64,000 nucleotides of DNA from Bacillus sp. NTK074B (GCF_017303375.1 NZ_JAFKOH010000003.1:310001-374000), one strand, 5' to 3'. Counted from the stretch's first letter, positions 9,248 to 18,859 are shown. Notes: generated by a model not told the origin, from the sequence alone. Made by a program: numbers and translations.

Positions 9248-9854
9248 TGAGTGCTCTTATTCGATTATTCGTGCAAATCTGGAGTTTTATATGGCAGTTT
9301 TGGGATGTATGTGCCGGACATTCAACTTGCGATTTTCATCTTCTATTTCTCCGGTTCATCCACCCTTCGACACACTCACCTTCCCCCCCTTTCCCCTCAT
9401 CACATAACCCCCACTCCTAAAGGACAACGATTTACTTTATAGGAGCAGAGAATGTAAAGAAAACGCACTTGAATTCTCCATATCTATTGATTTATCAACA
9501 TTTGGAGAGATTTAATTGTATACTGACCGTTTCCTTGTTCACATGGAAAATCACGGGAGATGAATTGATTATTGGAGAATGCGTCCATAATGGCTTATAT
9601 TGATAGATAGAATAAGCGGAGATATTACTGTTAACCTTCAGAATAGAGCTGAATCGGGATTAATAGGCGGAGTTTTTCCGTTTAAGTGTAGTGAAATTAC
9701 CCATAATCGGGCTTTTTTTGTGTTAATAGCCGGAATATTTCCGTCTATTTAAGCTATATTCAGTACTATTTACTAATTAAGAGGAATTTCTCCGCTTATT
9801 TATCAATCTCTCTTTAGCATCTCTGAACTTGTACAACTTACAGATGGATTCTTG
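9248..9854. other. long intergenic region with short GGCGGA/TCCG palindromes
   Basis: No supportable gene is seen. Between about 9610 and 9810 the DNA is AT-rich and repeats short imperfect palindromes: GGCGGAGTTTTTCCG, GCCGGAATATTTCCG and GAGGAATTTCTCCGC. They could be decayed repeats or protein-binding sites. The first 300 bp carry pyrimidine-rich stretches without ribosome-binding sites. Confidence 0.4.
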
Positions 9855-9890
9855 AAAAAAAGCTTAGAGATAGTAGCATCTCTAAGCTTT
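9855..9890 (-). terminator. terminator of acsA
   Basis: AAAGCTTAGAGA and TCTCTAAGCTTT arms are followed on the minus strand by a seven-T run. It lies about 120 bp downstream of the acsA stop. Confidence 0.88.
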
Positions 9891-10009
9891 TCTGATAGTG
9901 AACTAAGCAGTAAAATTATGTGATTGCCTATTTGACTAGGTCTACGATTGACCGTTTTGCCGCTCTCTAGTAAACCCGCTATCCTAACTAGCATAGGTTC
10001 GTCCATCTC

Positions 10010-11728
10010 TTAATCTTCCATCGTACTCAAATCTCCTGTCGGCAGATCTAACTCCCAGGCCTTCAGTACACGGCGCATGATTTTTCCGCTTCGTGTTTTC
10101 GGCAGCTTGTCGCGGAATTCGATTTCTCTTGGTGCCGCATGTGCAGCAAGCCCCTTCTTCACAAACTGTCGGATCTCTTCCTTGAGTTCATCCGTCACTT
10201 CGTACCCGTCGCGAAGAGCGATGAATGCCTTGATCACTTCCCCACGGACGGGATCAGGCTTTCCGATGACACCCGCTTCAGCAACAGCCGGATGTTCAAC
10301 GAGCTTGCTCTCCACCTCGAAAGGTCCTACCCTTTCTCCGGACGTCATGATGACATCATCGATACGTCCCTGGAACCAGAAATATCCGTCTTCATCCATA
10401 TAGGCAGAATCCCCTGATACATACCAGTCACCCGGCATGAAATAAGATTCATATTTCTGTGGATTATTCCAGATCTGGTTCATCATCGATGGCCAGCCTT
10501 TTTTGATGGCCAGATTCCCCATCCTGTACGGAGGCACTTCATTTCCCTGATCATCGACGATCGCCGCTTTTATGCCAGGGAAAGGTTTCCCCATAGAGCC
10601 CGGCTTGATTTCCATGCTTGGATAATTACAGATCAGCTGTCCACCTGTTTCCGTCATCCACCACGTATCATGGATGCGCAGGTTGAATACCTTCATCCCC
10701 CAACGGACAACTTCCGGATTTAACGGCTCCCCTACGCTGAGGATGTGACGGAGAGAGTTAAGGTCGAACTGTTTTACGACTTCATCCCCTGCCCCCATCA
10801 GCATTCTGAAGGCAGTCGGTGCACTGTACCACACTGTCACACCGTAATCTTCAATCGTTTTATACCAGTTCTCAGGTTTGAAGCGACCTCCCACAATGAC
10901 ATTAGAGGCTCCTGTCAGCCACGGACCGAAAATACCGTATGAAGTCCCTGTGACCCAGCCCGGATCCGCTGTGCACCAATACACGTCTTCTTCCTGGAGA
11001 TCCAATACCCATTTGGACGTTTGGTAATGCTGGATCATTGCGTTATGAACATGAAGGACTCCTTTAGGCTTTCCAGTGGATCCTGACGTATAGTGAAGGA
11101 TCAGTCCATCGTTCCGGTCCACCCACTCCACTGAAAGCTTATCGCTTGCTTCAGCAAATTTGGCCATAAAGTCCAAATGGACATCATCTTCCTCCACATC
11201 GCTGCCAACCAGGAAGACATGCTTCAAATTCGGCAGTTCACTTACAGGCACCCTCTTCAACAGCTCAGGCGTGGTGATGAGTACCTTCGCTTCACTGTCT
11301 TCCAGGCGATCCCGGACGGCCCCTTCCATAAAGGCTTCAAACAACGGTCCGACGATGGCCCCCAGTTTGATCGCACCCAATACGGAGAAATATAGTTCAG
11401 GAGATCTTGGCATGAAGATGAACACGCGGTCACCCTTTTCCACATCCCCGAAACGCTTTAATACGTTACCTGCTTTGTTCGACATCTTCTTCATATCAGA
11501 ATACGTATACTTTTCATCACGTTCTGCATCTCGGTAATAAAGAGCGACTTTATTCTTCCTGAAAGATACTGCATGCCGGTCGATGGCTTCATGTGCCAAA
11601 TTGACGCGACCTGTTTCCGCCCACGAAAATTCTTTCTCGACATCTTTCCAATCAAATGACTGGTACGTATTTTCATAGCTTTCAAGATTATAGTTTCCCT
11701 TTGTCACTGGTAACGCTTCCACTTTCAT
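10010..11728 (-). CDS. acsA: acetyl-CoA synthetase (AMP-forming)
   Basis: AcsA activates acetate with ATP and CoA to acetyl-CoA in the cytosol. The 572-residue protein has the length of B. subtilis AcsA and high similarity to it throughout. Visible motifs are the adenylate P-loop YTSGSTGKPKG, WWMTETGGQ, and the C-terminal KTRSGKIMRR whose Lys is the acetylation target of AcuA. The start ATG 11728 is chosen because AAGGGGG lies 9 nt upstream; the ATG at 11737 directly abuts that sequence. It is divergent from acuABC, whose products acetylate and deacetylate it. Confidence 0.98.
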   Translation of the reverse strand: MKVEALPVTKGNYNLESYENTYQSFDWKDVEKEFSWAETGRVNLAHEAIDRHAVSFRKNKVALYYRDAERDEKYTYSDMKKMSNKAGNVLKRFGDVEKGDRVFIFMPRSPELYFSVLGAIKLGAIVGPLFEAFMEGAVRDRLEDSEAKVLITTPELLKRVPVSELPNLKHVFLVGSDVEEDDVHLDFMAKFAEASDKLSVEWVDRNDGLILHYTSGSTGKPKGVLHVHNAMIQHYQTSKWVLDLQEEDVYWCTADPGWVTGTSYGIFGPWLTGASNVIVGGRFKPENWYKTIEDYGVTVWYSAPTAFRMLMGAGDEVVKQFDLNSLRHILSVGEPLNPEVVRWGMKVFNLRIHDTWWMTETGGQLICNYPSMEIKPGSMGKPFPGIKAAIVDDQGNEVPPYRMGNLAIKKGWPSMMNQIWNNPQKYESYFMPGDWYVSGDSAYMDEDGYFWFQGRIDDVIMTSGERVGPFEVESKLVEHPAVAEAGVIGKPDPVRGEVIKAFIALRDGYEVTDELKEEIRQFVKKGLAAHAAPREIEFRDKLPKTRSGKIMRRVLKAWELDLPTGDLSTMED

Positions 11729-11913
11729 ATACCGCATCCCCCTTATGTAAGAAATTACAATCTCATTATAGTATAAATCAGATATTTTCTCAATTTTTTA
11801 AAAAATCTGCCATGTAGTATAAACCTATGATTCCCTCTCAAAACATTGGTAGAATAGCATTCTCTATAAATATACCACTATAATATTCATCCTCAAACCG
11901 GCTGAATTTTTAG

Positions 11914-11927
11914 TGAAAGCGCTCTCT
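11914..11927. promoter_or_regulatory. cre-like CcpA operator between acsA and acuA
   Basis: TGAAAGCGCTCTCT fits the catabolite-responsive consensus TGWNANCGNTNWCA at all but the last position. It lies 16 bp upstream of the TATAAT at 11944-11949, covering the -35 zone of acuA. B. subtilis acsA and acuABC are both CcpA-controlled, and ccpA itself lies at 17.4-18.4 kb here. Confidence 0.72.
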
Positions 11928-11943
11928 CATTTTCGATTTCATG

Positions 11944-11976
11944 TATAATGGAAGGGAGGAATATCTTTAGGTGGTG
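11944..11976 (+). promoter_or_regulatory. acuA -10 element and RBS
   Basis: TATAAT at 11944-11949 lies 32 bp before the acuA ATG, and AGGTGG precedes the ATG by 7 nt. No clear -35 is present, as is common where a regulator site overlaps. Confidence 0.6.
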
Positions 11977-11981
11977 TCCAT

Positions 11982-12614
11982 ATGAAATTGAAAAAAACCT
12001 ATAATGCTACAGAATTAAAAACGGCAAAAGGAAACATCGTTATTGAAGGGCCGATTTCGGCAGAGGAATTATCCCGCCTTGATTTTCACGAGGACCTGGT
12101 CGCGTTCAGACCTCCTGCCCAGCAGCACAAGGCACTTGTGGAAATAGCTGGTTTACCGGAAGGGCGGATCCTGATTGCACGGGACAACCATACCATTGTC
12201 GGGTATGTTACATATTTGTATCCTGATCCTCTTGAACGGTGGTCACAGGGGAAAATGGAGAATCTGATCGAGCTTGGTGCCATCGAGGTCATTCCCAAAT
12301 TCCGCGGAGCGGCCGTTGGAAAGAATCTATTAAAGGTATCCATGATGGATGATCATATGGAAGACTTCATCGTCATTACGACTGAATATTATTGGCACTG
12401 GGACCTTAAAGGGACCGGGTTGAACGTATGGGAATACCGTAAAGTGATGGAAAAGATGATGAACGCCGGCGGACTGGAATATTACGCTACCGATGACCCT
12501 GAAATCAGCTCCCATCCTGCGAACTGCCTGATGGCACGAATCGGGAAAAGGGTGGATGCCGATTCCATTCAACGCTTCGACCAGCTTCGGTTTATGAATC
12601 GTTTCATGTATTAA
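11982..12614 (+). CDS. acuA: AcuA, GNAT protein acetyltransferase acting on AcsA
   Basis: The 210-residue protein is the same length as B. subtilis AcuA and matches it along its length, for example EGPISAEELS, FRPPAQQHKALVEIAGLPEG, VGYVTYLYPDPLERWS and the C-terminal DQLRFMNRFMY. The GNAT acetyl-CoA site is ELGAIEVIPKFRGAAVGK (about residues 96-113). AcuA acetylates the active-site Lys of AcsA and switches it off. First gene of the acuABC operon; acuB follows after 30 bp. Confidence 0.97.
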   Translation: MKLKKTYNATELKTAKGNIVIEGPISAEELSRLDFHEDLVAFRPPAQQHKALVEIAGLPEGRILIARDNHTIVGYVTYLYPDPLERWSQGKMENLIELGAIEVIPKFRGAAVGKNLLKVSMMDDHMEDFIVITTEYYWHWDLKGTGLNVWEYRKVMEKMMNAGGLEYYATDDPEISSHPANCLMARIGKRVDADSIQRFDQLRFMNRFMY

Positions 12615-12644
12615 TGTACCAGTTTTCTAGAAGGGGTGGAGAAC

Positions 12645-13292
12645 ATGATTGTAGAAGAAATAATGAAAACGAAAGTTGAAACATTGAAAGCCGACGATAC
12701 GATAGAGTCTGCGATTCGATTGATGCGTGATAAGAAAATCAAGCATATCCCGATTACGAATGACGATATGGAGGTCGTCGGAATCGTGAGCGACCGTGAT
12801 GTCAAAGACGGGACACCTTCCATTTTTCATGATGGGCCAAGTACTTCCGAGTTACAAAACCCTCTTAAATTCATCATGAAGACGGAAGTGATCACAGGAC
12901 ATCCTCTGGATTTTGTCGAGGAGGTCGCGGCCCAATTTTATGAGCACCACATCAGCTGCCTACCGATCCTGAAAGAGAATAAGCTCGTCGGGATCATTAC
13001 GGAAACGGACCTCCTGTATACGCTCATCCAATTGACCGGTGCCCATCAGCCCGGCTCTCAGATTGAAGTGAAGGTCCCTCATAAAGCAGGCATCCTCTAT
13101 GAGGTGGCAGGAATCATCAGACGGAATAATTCCAATATCCAAAGTGTCCTCGTCTATCCCGATAAAAAAGACGAAGCATTTAAAATCCTTGTATTCCGGG
13201 TACGCACGATGAATCCGATGAACGTGATCAACGATCTTAAAAAAGAAGGATATGACGTGTTATGGCCAAACATGCCGGGAATTTCATCATGA
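12645..13292 (+). CDS. acuB: AcuB, CBS-domain protein of acetoin/acetate utilisation operon
   Basis: The protein has 215 residues. Two CBS domains occupy roughly residues 1-60 and 75-135 (IKHIPITNDDMEVVGIVSDRDV; ISCLPILKENKLVGIITETDLL), followed by an ACT-like C-terminal domain. CBS pairs bind adenine nucleotides, so it may sense energy state for AcuA/AcuC. The biochemical role is not established. ATG 12645 is chosen over GTG 12636 because the AAGGGGTGG ribosome-binding site would overlap the GTG and because it matches the MIVEQIM start of B. subtilis. Its stop overlaps acuC as ATGA. Confidence 0.95.
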   Translation: MIVEEIMKTKVETLKADDTIESAIRLMRDKKIKHIPITNDDMEVVGIVSDRDVKDGTPSIFHDGPSTSELQNPLKFIMKTEVITGHPLDFVEEVAAQFYEHHISCLPILKENKLVGIITETDLLYTLIQLTGAHQPGSQIEVKVPHKAGILYEVAGIIRRNNSNIQSVLVYPDKKDEAFKILVFRVRTMNPMNVINDLKKEGYDVLWPNMPGISS

Positions 13293-14464
13293 ACAAGGAT
13301 GCAGTCTTTATCTATTCAGATGAGCTTCTCGGGTACCGGTTCTCTGATGAGCATCCCTTCAATCAAACCCGGATCACATTAACGATGGATTTGCTGAAAG
13401 AAGTGAATGCTCTTCGACCGGAGGATATCGTCCCTCCCCGGATGGCTACGGATGACGAGCTTTTCCTTAATCATGACCCGAATTATGTAAACGCTGTCAA
13501 GCGGGCAAGTGCCGGAGAGCTTTCCCAAGATCAGGCAGAAGGGTTTGGTATCGGTACAGAGGATACCCCGATGTTTCGAGGGATGCATGAAGCGAGTGCT
13601 TATTTAGTGGGAGGTACGCTAACTGCAGTCGATTACGTCATGACCGGGAAAGCGAAGCATGCCCTTCATCTCGGAGGCGGATTGCACCACGGATTCAAAG
13701 GCAAGGCATCGGGTTTCTGCATTTACAACGACAGCTCGGTGGCCATTCGCTATTTACAGGAAAAGTACGGGGCCAGGGTTCTCTATGTCGATACCGATGC
13801 CCATCATGGGGATGGTGTACAATGGTCCTTTTACGATGATCCCGATGTTTGTACCCTTTCCATCCATGAAACAGGACGGTATCTCTTCCCTGGGACGGGC
13901 AATATCAATGAGCGCGGTCATGGAAAAGGCTACGGATATTCATTCAATATCCCACTGGATGCCTTTACCGAGGACGAGTCGTGGCTCAATGCGTATAAAA
14001 CATCTTTTCGTGAAGTCATTGAATTTTTCAAACCCGACGTCATCCTCACCCAGAACGGGGCGGACGCACATTACTATGATCCACTCACCCATCTCTCAGC
14101 TACGATGGAAATCTACCGGGAAATCCCCCGCATCGCTCATGAGCTTGCACATGAGTATTGCGGCGGGAAATGGATTGCCGTCGGCGGCGGCGGATATGAC
14201 ATATGGAGAGTCGTACCCAGAGCCTGGAGTCTGATCTGGATGGAAATGACGGGGCGGATGGACCACACTTCTTCTTTCCCTGCTAAATGGATCGAACGGT
14301 GGCAGAATAAAGCAGGTGTTCCATTGCCGACAGAATGGACCGATGCTCCTGACATCTACAAGCCGATTCCCAGAAAAGGGGAAATCACGGAAAAGAACAA
14401 ACGAACCGTGGAGAAAGCCCTTTATTCGATTCGTCAAGCATTGAGACAAAAGCCAACCAGCTAA
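13289..14464 (+). CDS. acuC: AcuC, class I/II-type histone deacetylase-like protein deacetylase
   Basis: The 391-residue HDAC-family amidohydrolase removes acetyl groups from AcsA and reactivates it. The catalytic core is visible: GGGLHHGF (His pair), DTDAHHGDGVQ with the zinc ligands Asp170 and His172, HETGRYLFPGTG, and VGGGGYDIWRV near the C-terminus. ATG 13289 overlaps the acuB stop by 4 nt, gives the N-terminus seen in B. subtilis, and indicates translational coupling. Operon end; no strong U-tract terminator is seen directly after it. Confidence 0.97.
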   Translation: MNKDAVFIYSDELLGYRFSDEHPFNQTRITLTMDLLKEVNALRPEDIVPPRMATDDELFLNHDPNYVNAVKRASAGELSQDQAEGFGIGTEDTPMFRGMHEASAYLVGGTLTAVDYVMTGKAKHALHLGGGLHHGFKGKASGFCIYNDSSVAIRYLQEKYGARVLYVDTDAHHGDGVQWSFYDDPDVCTLSIHETGRYLFPGTGNINERGHGKGYGYSFNIPLDAFTEDESWLNAYKTSFREVIEFFKPDVILTQNGADAHYYDPLTHLSATMEIYREIPRIAHELAHEYCGGKWIAVGGGGYDIWRVVPRAWSLIWMEMTGRMDHTSSFPAKWIERWQNKAGVPLPTEWTDAPDIYKPIPRKGEITEKNKRTVEKALYSIRQALRQKPTS

Positions 14465-14541
14465 CGGAACACCCTCTCGCAGCCGTTCCCTTGAAGGTCA
14501 AGGCTTCTTCATGTACAGTAGAAAAGAAAGAATGATAGAAT

Positions 14542-14582
14542 AAGTGCCAAGCTCCCCAGAATGTGCCAGGGACTTGGCACTT
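14542..14582. repeat. GTGCCAAG inverted repeat
   Basis: AAGTGCCAAG and CTTGGCACTT form a long hairpin with a second GTGCCAGGGAC copy of the motif in the loop. It lacks a clear T run on the plus strand, so it may be a repeat-type element rather than an acuC terminator. Confidence 0.5.
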
Positions 14583-14687
14583 ACTTTCTGATTAAATTTA
14601 TCTATCAATTTGTTTACATAGCTTTCTTCTAAAGGAAAATGTGTTAAACTCCTCCATAATCTTCTAAGAAAAAGGATGTGTGAGGCA

Positions 14688-15785
14688 ATGAAAAAATATT
14701 TGCCGATAATGTTAACTGTATCGCTCATACTGGGAGCCTGTTCCTCCCCTACTGCGACGAAGGAAAAAGAAAAGGAAAAAGAAGAAGCGTCTTCAGAACA
14801 GAAGCCCAGCGAAGAGAAACAAAAAGAACCAGAAAAGAAACAAGAGCCTGAACAGCCTTATAAGCCTCTTGAGCCGAATGAAGGTGCCGTGTCACTGAAG
14901 GAAACCCTCACGAAAGAAGCCCAGGCTCAGACAAATCAGGAGGAGCAAAAGGAACAGCCCGAGCGTAAAGTGCCTTATGGTGAAACCCTATCATCCGGTA
15001 TGGAAGATTTATCCGACGGGCCTTTAAAAGATCATCGTCTGGTAACCTATTACGGGACACCCGCGTCTAAGCATATGGGTATTCTTGGCCAGCTGGAACC
15101 TGAAGAATACATAAAAAAACTAAAAGAACAAGCTCAAGTCTATTCAGACCTGGACCCCGAGCGTCCTGCAGTACCGACGATTGAATTGATCACGACCATG
15201 GCCCAGAATGCACCGGGTAAAGATGGAGATTATGTTCAGATGACGTCTGAAGAAAATATCGAAACGTATGTGAAGCTTGCCGAGAAGCATGATGCCCTCG
15301 TCTTGCTTGATATTCAGCTTGGAACGGATACAGTCATGAATCAGGTGAAAATGGTGGAGAAATGGCTTAAGCACCCGAATGTTCACCTTGCGATCGACAC
15401 GGAATTCCACGTAGCCCAAGGGGAAAAACCCGGAGAGGATCTCGGAGAAGTGGATGGCCGTGACATTCAAGAGGCAGTCGAGTATATCTCTGAACTTGCC
15501 GAAAAGAACAACCTCCCGGATAAATTGGTCCTCGTCCACCAATTCACCGGCCCCGTCCTGTTCAATAAAGATGCAATAGAGCCGACTGAAAATGTGGAAG
15601 TCGCCATTAACTTTGACGGCTGGGGAGCAGCTGCGGATAAGCAGGCACTCTACCGGAGATACATTCGTGATGAACCGGCACAGTATGGCGCATTCAAGAT
15701 TTTCTATGAGAAAGATGTGCCTGTCCTCACTCCTGAAGAGGTACTGAAAATGGATCCAAGTCCTGCCGTCGTCAACTATCAATAA
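14688..15785 (+). CDS. uncharacterised secreted lipoprotein with TIM-barrel-like pattern
   Basis: The protein has 365 residues starting at ATG 14688 (GAGG just upstream; the ATG at 14676 abuts AAAAGG). The signal peptide ends in a lipobox LGAC, followed by about 80 residues of Glu/Lys/Gln-rich linker. The mature domain has a succession of short hydrophobic strands ending in polar residues: LVTYYGTPASK, LVLLDIQLGTD, HLAIDTEFHV, LVLVHQF, VAINFDGWG. This pattern suggests a TIM barrel with acidic and His residues at strand ends, as in glycosidase-like folds. I do not recognise the family and infer only that it acts at the outer membrane face. It ends convergently with motS at a shared terminator. 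Confidence 0.82.
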   Translation: MKKYLPIMLTVSLILGACSSPTATKEKEKEKEEASSEQKPSEEKQKEPEKKQEPEQPYKPLEPNEGAVSLKETLTKEAQAQTNQEEQKEQPERKVPYGETLSSGMEDLSDGPLKDHRLVTYYGTPASKHMGILGQLEPEEYIKKLKEQAQVYSDLDPERPAVPTIELITTMAQNAPGKDGDYVQMTSEENIETYVKLAEKHDALVLLDIQLGTDTVMNQVKMVEKWLKHPNVHLAIDTEFHVAQGEKPGEDLGEVDGRDIQEAVEYISELAEKNNLPDKLVLVHQFTGPVLFNKDAIEPTENVEVAINFDGWGAAADKQALYRRYIRDEPAQYGAFKIFYEKDVPVLTPEEVLKMDPSPAVVNYQ

Positions 15786-15788
15786 CGT

Positions 15789-15834
15789 AAAAAAGCAAGG
15801 ACCTCTACTATTATATAGAAGTCCTTGCTTTTTA
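15789..15834. terminator. bidirectional terminator between lipoprotein gene and motS
   Basis: AAAAAGCAAGGAC and GTCCTTGCTTTTT arms give A- and T-rich flanks on both strands. The motS stop codon overlaps its right edge. Confidence 0.85.
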
Positions 15835-16566
15835 TTGTTCCTCAAATTGGGGATCGGTGATGATCACTTCAACCCGTCTGTTCTTTTGGAGATTTTCACT
15901 TGTATCATTCGGTGCAATCGGGCGTGTATCCCCATAACCGACGGCAATGAAGCGTGTTGGATCCAAATTCTCGGTCCGGGTTAAATAACGGATCACACTG
16001 CTTGCCCTTGCAGAGGAGAGCTCCCAGTTCGAGGGGAAACGGTATGTATCAATCGGACGATTATCCGTATGCCCTTCCACCTTTACAAAGTTCGGGATCT
16101 CAGCTAAAAGATCAGCTACTTTATTCAAGAACGGATAAGCCTCCTCGAGGACCGTCGCTTCACCGGAGTCAAACAGTGCCTGCTCCTGAAGTACAAGCAC
16201 GACTCCCCGTTCCGTTCTGGTTGCTACGATCACGTCACTCAATTTATTTTCTTTCAAATAGCTTTGAATAGTTGAAAGCAGAGAGTTTAAATCCTGAACA
16301 TCCTCACTTCCCTCCGGTTGTGAGACCTCCGATTCCTTTTCCGGCTCTGCCGACGGATCATCAAAAGGGATAACAGAAGGATAAAATTCAAGAATCTGCC
16401 GCTCCTGAAAGGAATCTGCGATGGTCCTGAATTTCACGATGTCGATTTGAGACATGGAGAATAATAGAATGAAGAATACCAGAATCAATGTGATAAGATC
16501 TGAAAACGTAACCATCCATTTCGGAGCGCCTTTAGGCTCAGATGCCGGTCTCCTCCTACGCTTCAT
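15832..16566 (-). CDS. motS: MotS, Na+-type flagellar stator subunit B
   Basis: The 244-residue MotB-family protein has a single N-terminal membrane helix containing the ion-binding Asp23 ([10 protein letters not shown]). A periplasm-side linker rich in Glu/Ser follows, then an OmpA/MotB peptidoglycan-binding domain (about 115-240) with [10 protein letters not shown] and [12 protein letters not shown]. It pairs with MotP to couple ion flow to flagellar torque. Its start overlaps motP by 11 nt, and the order ccpA-motP-motS matches B. subtilis, where MotPS is sodium-driven. Na+ specificity here rests on that homology. Confidence 0.95.
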   Translation of the reverse strand: MKRRRRPASEPKGAPKWMVTFSDLITLILVFFILLFSMSQIDIVKFRTIADSFQERQILEFYPSVIPFDDPSAEPEKESEVSQPEGSEDVQDLNSLLSTIQSYLKENKLSDVIVATRTERGVVLVLQEQALFDSGEATVLEEAYPFLNKVADLLAEIPNFVKVEGHTDNRPIDTYRFPSNWELSSARASSVIRYLTRTENLDPTRFIAVGYGDTRPIAPNDTSENLQKNRRVEVIITDPQFEEQ

Positions 16567-17371
16567 CTTGCAGTGCCCCTCCTTTTCCCTTGAGAGAGTA
16601 TAACTGCAATTCTTCCCGGGATAAGAAAACCCTTAGTTTCTCTTCCAGTATTTTCGGATTTTGACCGGATTGTACCCCGATGACGCCTTCTATCACAATT
16701 TGTTTCATGAATACTTCTTTCTCTGTCTTCATCGCAAGCTTGGATGCCATGGGAAGGAACACAAGATTTGCAAGTAACGATCCATACAGGGTCGTCAGTA
16801 AAGCAATTGCCATATTGGGGCCCAATGACGACGGATCATTCAGATTTTTCAACATCAGTACAAGACCGATCAGCGTCCCGATCATCCCCCAGGCAGGTGC
16901 ATATTCCCCAGCTTTATCGAGTAAGCTCTTGTTTTTGCGATGTCTTTCTTCTAATGCAATGATTTCAGCATTCATAATGTCGATGATGACGTCCTGCTCG
17001 ATTCCATCGACAGCGAGCAAGACCCCTTTTCTGATAAACGGATCCTCGACCATTTCCACTTCCGCCTCAAGTGAAAGAAGACCTTCACGTCTAGCTTTTT
17101 CAGATAATGTGACGAACGTACGAATCAGATCGTGAAGATCATATTCCACATCACGAAAGGATTCTCTCATCACTTTACCCAGCTGTTTCAATTCCCTCAT
17201 CGAAAAGCTCACCAACATGGCCGCAATCAGTCCGCCGATGACAACGAGCATGGACGGAAGATCGATGAAGGAACGGAAGCCGGTCACGCCTGCATTCGAA
17301 ATGATGGCGAACGCAACGAATAGAAACCCTACTACAACCCCGATTGGTGTAAGAACATCAAGCTTTTTCAT
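16556..17371 (-). CDS. motP: MotP, Na+-type flagellar stator subunit A
   Basis: The 271-residue MotA-family membrane protein has four helices: two near the N-terminus (about 9-27 and 36-55) and two after the cytoplasmic torque domain (about 150-210). The signature [19 protein letters not shown] is visible. It forms the ion channel with MotS. It lies 60 bp downstream of ccpA on the same strand and is probably co-transcribed. The ribosome-binding site is GGGAGAG. Confidence 0.95.
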   Translation of the reverse strand: MKKLDVLTPIGVVVGFLFVAFAIISNAGVTGFRSFIDLPSMLVVIGGLIAAMLVSFSMRELKQLGKVMRESFRDVEYDLHDLIRTFVTLSEKARREGLLSLEAEVEMVEDPFIRKGVLLAVDGIEQDVIIDIMNAEIIALEERHRKNKSLLDKAGEYAPAWGMIGTLIGLVLMLKNLNDPSSLGPNMAIALLTTLYGSLLANLVFLPMASKLAMKTEKEVFMKQIVIEGVIGVQSGQNPKILEEKLRVFLSREELQLYSLKGKGGALQDEA

Positions 17372-17431
17372 TTTGACTCTCCCTACAAGAATAAGTTCTG
17401 TTTGTCTTTATCCATTATATCGACAAACTTC

Positions 17432-18430
17432 TTATTTTGTTGAGTTACGGTGCTCAAGTCGATGAGGAAGAACAACCGTCGATTCATCCACTGTTTCTTT
17501 GTTCATGTATTTCGTCAATAATCTCATCGCTACTGCCCCGATATCATATAAAGGCTGCACGACTGAAGTCAGTTGAGGTCTGACCATAAGGGCCAGTCTT
17601 GTATTATCAAAGCTGATAACCTCTACTTCTTCAGGGATGGACACATTCTGATCCTGAGCACCGTGAACGACACCAAGGGCCGTCTCGTCATTCCCAACGA
17701 AGATGGCTGTCGGCTTGTCCGGAAGCGCAGAGAACTTCTGCCATGCTTCAAGGCCAGAATCATATGTGTATTCGCCTTCTACAACGAGGTCATCACTGTA
17801 TTCAACGCCTGCCTTGGCAAGCGCCTCTCTATATCCTTCCAGCTTGAACTTCATGTTGATCGTATCGTGGAATGGACCGCTTACGAATCCGATGCGCTTA
17901 TGACCTTTTTCAAGCAGTTCAGAAACTGCATCAAAGGAAGCCGCCTTGTAATCGATATTGACAGAAGGAATTTTGTTCGTTTCTTCCACTGCACCCGCTA
18001 ACACGATCGGCACAGGAGAACGTTCGAACTCCTGGACATGTTCTTCTGAAATATGTCCTCCAAGGAACAGGATGCCGTCCACTTGTTTCCCGAGCATCGT
18101 ATTCAACAGATGAAGTTCCTTCTCGACATTCTGATCCGAGTTGCTCAAGATGATGTTGTATTTATACATCGTGGCGATATCCTCAATCCCACGTGCCAGT
18201 TCTGCATAGAATATATTTGAAATATCAGGGATGATGACTCCGACAGTCGTCGTCTTCTTACTCGCAAGGCCCCTTGCGACAGCATTCGGACGGTATCCTA
18301 GTCGATCAATGACCTCCAATACCTTCTTTCTTGTTGCCGGCTTCACATTCGGGTTTCCGTTCACGACACGGGAAACCGTCGCCATCGATACATTGGCTTC
18401 TCTCGCTACATCATATATTGTCACGTTCAT
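17432..18430 (-). CDS. ccpA: catabolite control protein A
   Basis: This LacI/GalR-family regulator of 332 residues has a helix-turn-helix at residues 3-22 ([22 protein letters not shown] as start of the DNA-binding domain) and a hinge helix with [14 protein letters not shown] periplasmic-binding-like core carries the HPr-Ser-P contact region ([21 protein letters not shown]). It binds cre sites with HPr-Ser46-P and governs carbon catabolite control; a likely target, acsA/acuA, is 6 kb away. Ribosome-binding site GGAGTG. Confidence 0.98.
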   Translation of the reverse strand: MNVTIYDVAREANVSMATVSRVVNGNPNVKPATRKKVLEVIDRLGYRPNAVARGLASKKTTTVGVIIPDISNIFYAELARGIEDIATMYKYNIILSNSDQNVEKELHLLNTMLGKQVDGILFLGGHISEEHVQEFERSPVPIVLAGAVEETNKIPSVNIDYKAASFDAVSELLEKGHKRIGFVSGPFHDTINMKFKLEGYREALAKAGVEYSDDLVVEGEYTYDSGLEAWQKFSALPDKPTAIFVGNDETALGVVHGAQDQNVSIPEEVEVISFDNTRLALMVRPQLTSVVQPLYDIGAVAMRLLTKYMNKETVDESTVVLPHRLEHRNSTK

Positions 18431-18702
18431 AGCTTACACTCCTTTACTCTTCTACTCATTTACCTTATTCTACACCAAATAAACCTAAAGAAAAAAGCGA
18501 TTACAATAGTTTGTTAAAAAATGCACATATTTATGTTCATATTAGTGTCTATATAGGTTATTTATCTGCAATTATGTAGATAATCATACGATAGTCTTTA
18601 TATTCCTGCAATGTGAATGCTTTTTGTGCAAAAGATTATTATAGCACAGTGGCGGGGAATTGGGTTGGGCTTTTTTGTGTGGACATGGAAGTGAAAATGG
18701 GG

Positions 18703-18778
18703 TTTCGCCGATAATAACAATATTTCGCCGATAAAATGGGATTTTCGCTGATAAAATGGAAATTTCGCCGATAACCGA
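18703..18778. repeat. tandem array of four 20-bp units, TTTCGCCGATAAAATGGRAA
   Basis: Unit starts at 18703, 18723, 18743 and 18763 give an exact 20-bp period. The third unit reads CGCTGATA instead of CGCCGATA. The same unit occurs in five copies at 58323. It lies in the 430-bp gap between ccpA and aroA, which otherwise holds only the aroA terminator and AT-rich DNA. Confidence 0.85.
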
Positions 18779-18813
18779 ATCAGTCTGCTTAGCCAGCACC
18801 TCTATTCAACCGT

Positions 18814-18853
18814 CAAAAAGGCTGAATCCCCCAAAAAAGGATTCAGCCTTTCA
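18814..18853 (-). terminator. terminator of aroA
   Basis: GAAAGGCTGAATCC and GGATTCAGCCTTT arms with a T-rich tail on the minus strand, immediately after the aroA stop. Confidence 0.9.
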
Positions 18854-18859
18854 ATTATT

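Noticed and set aside
9803-10006. 67-residue minus-strand ORF just after acsA
   Set aside because: It contains the acsA terminator hairpin, has no ribosome-binding site and no recognisable protein pattern.
18703-18778. Possible CRISPR array
   Set aside because: The 20-bp units abut each other without unique spacers, and no cas genes are near.
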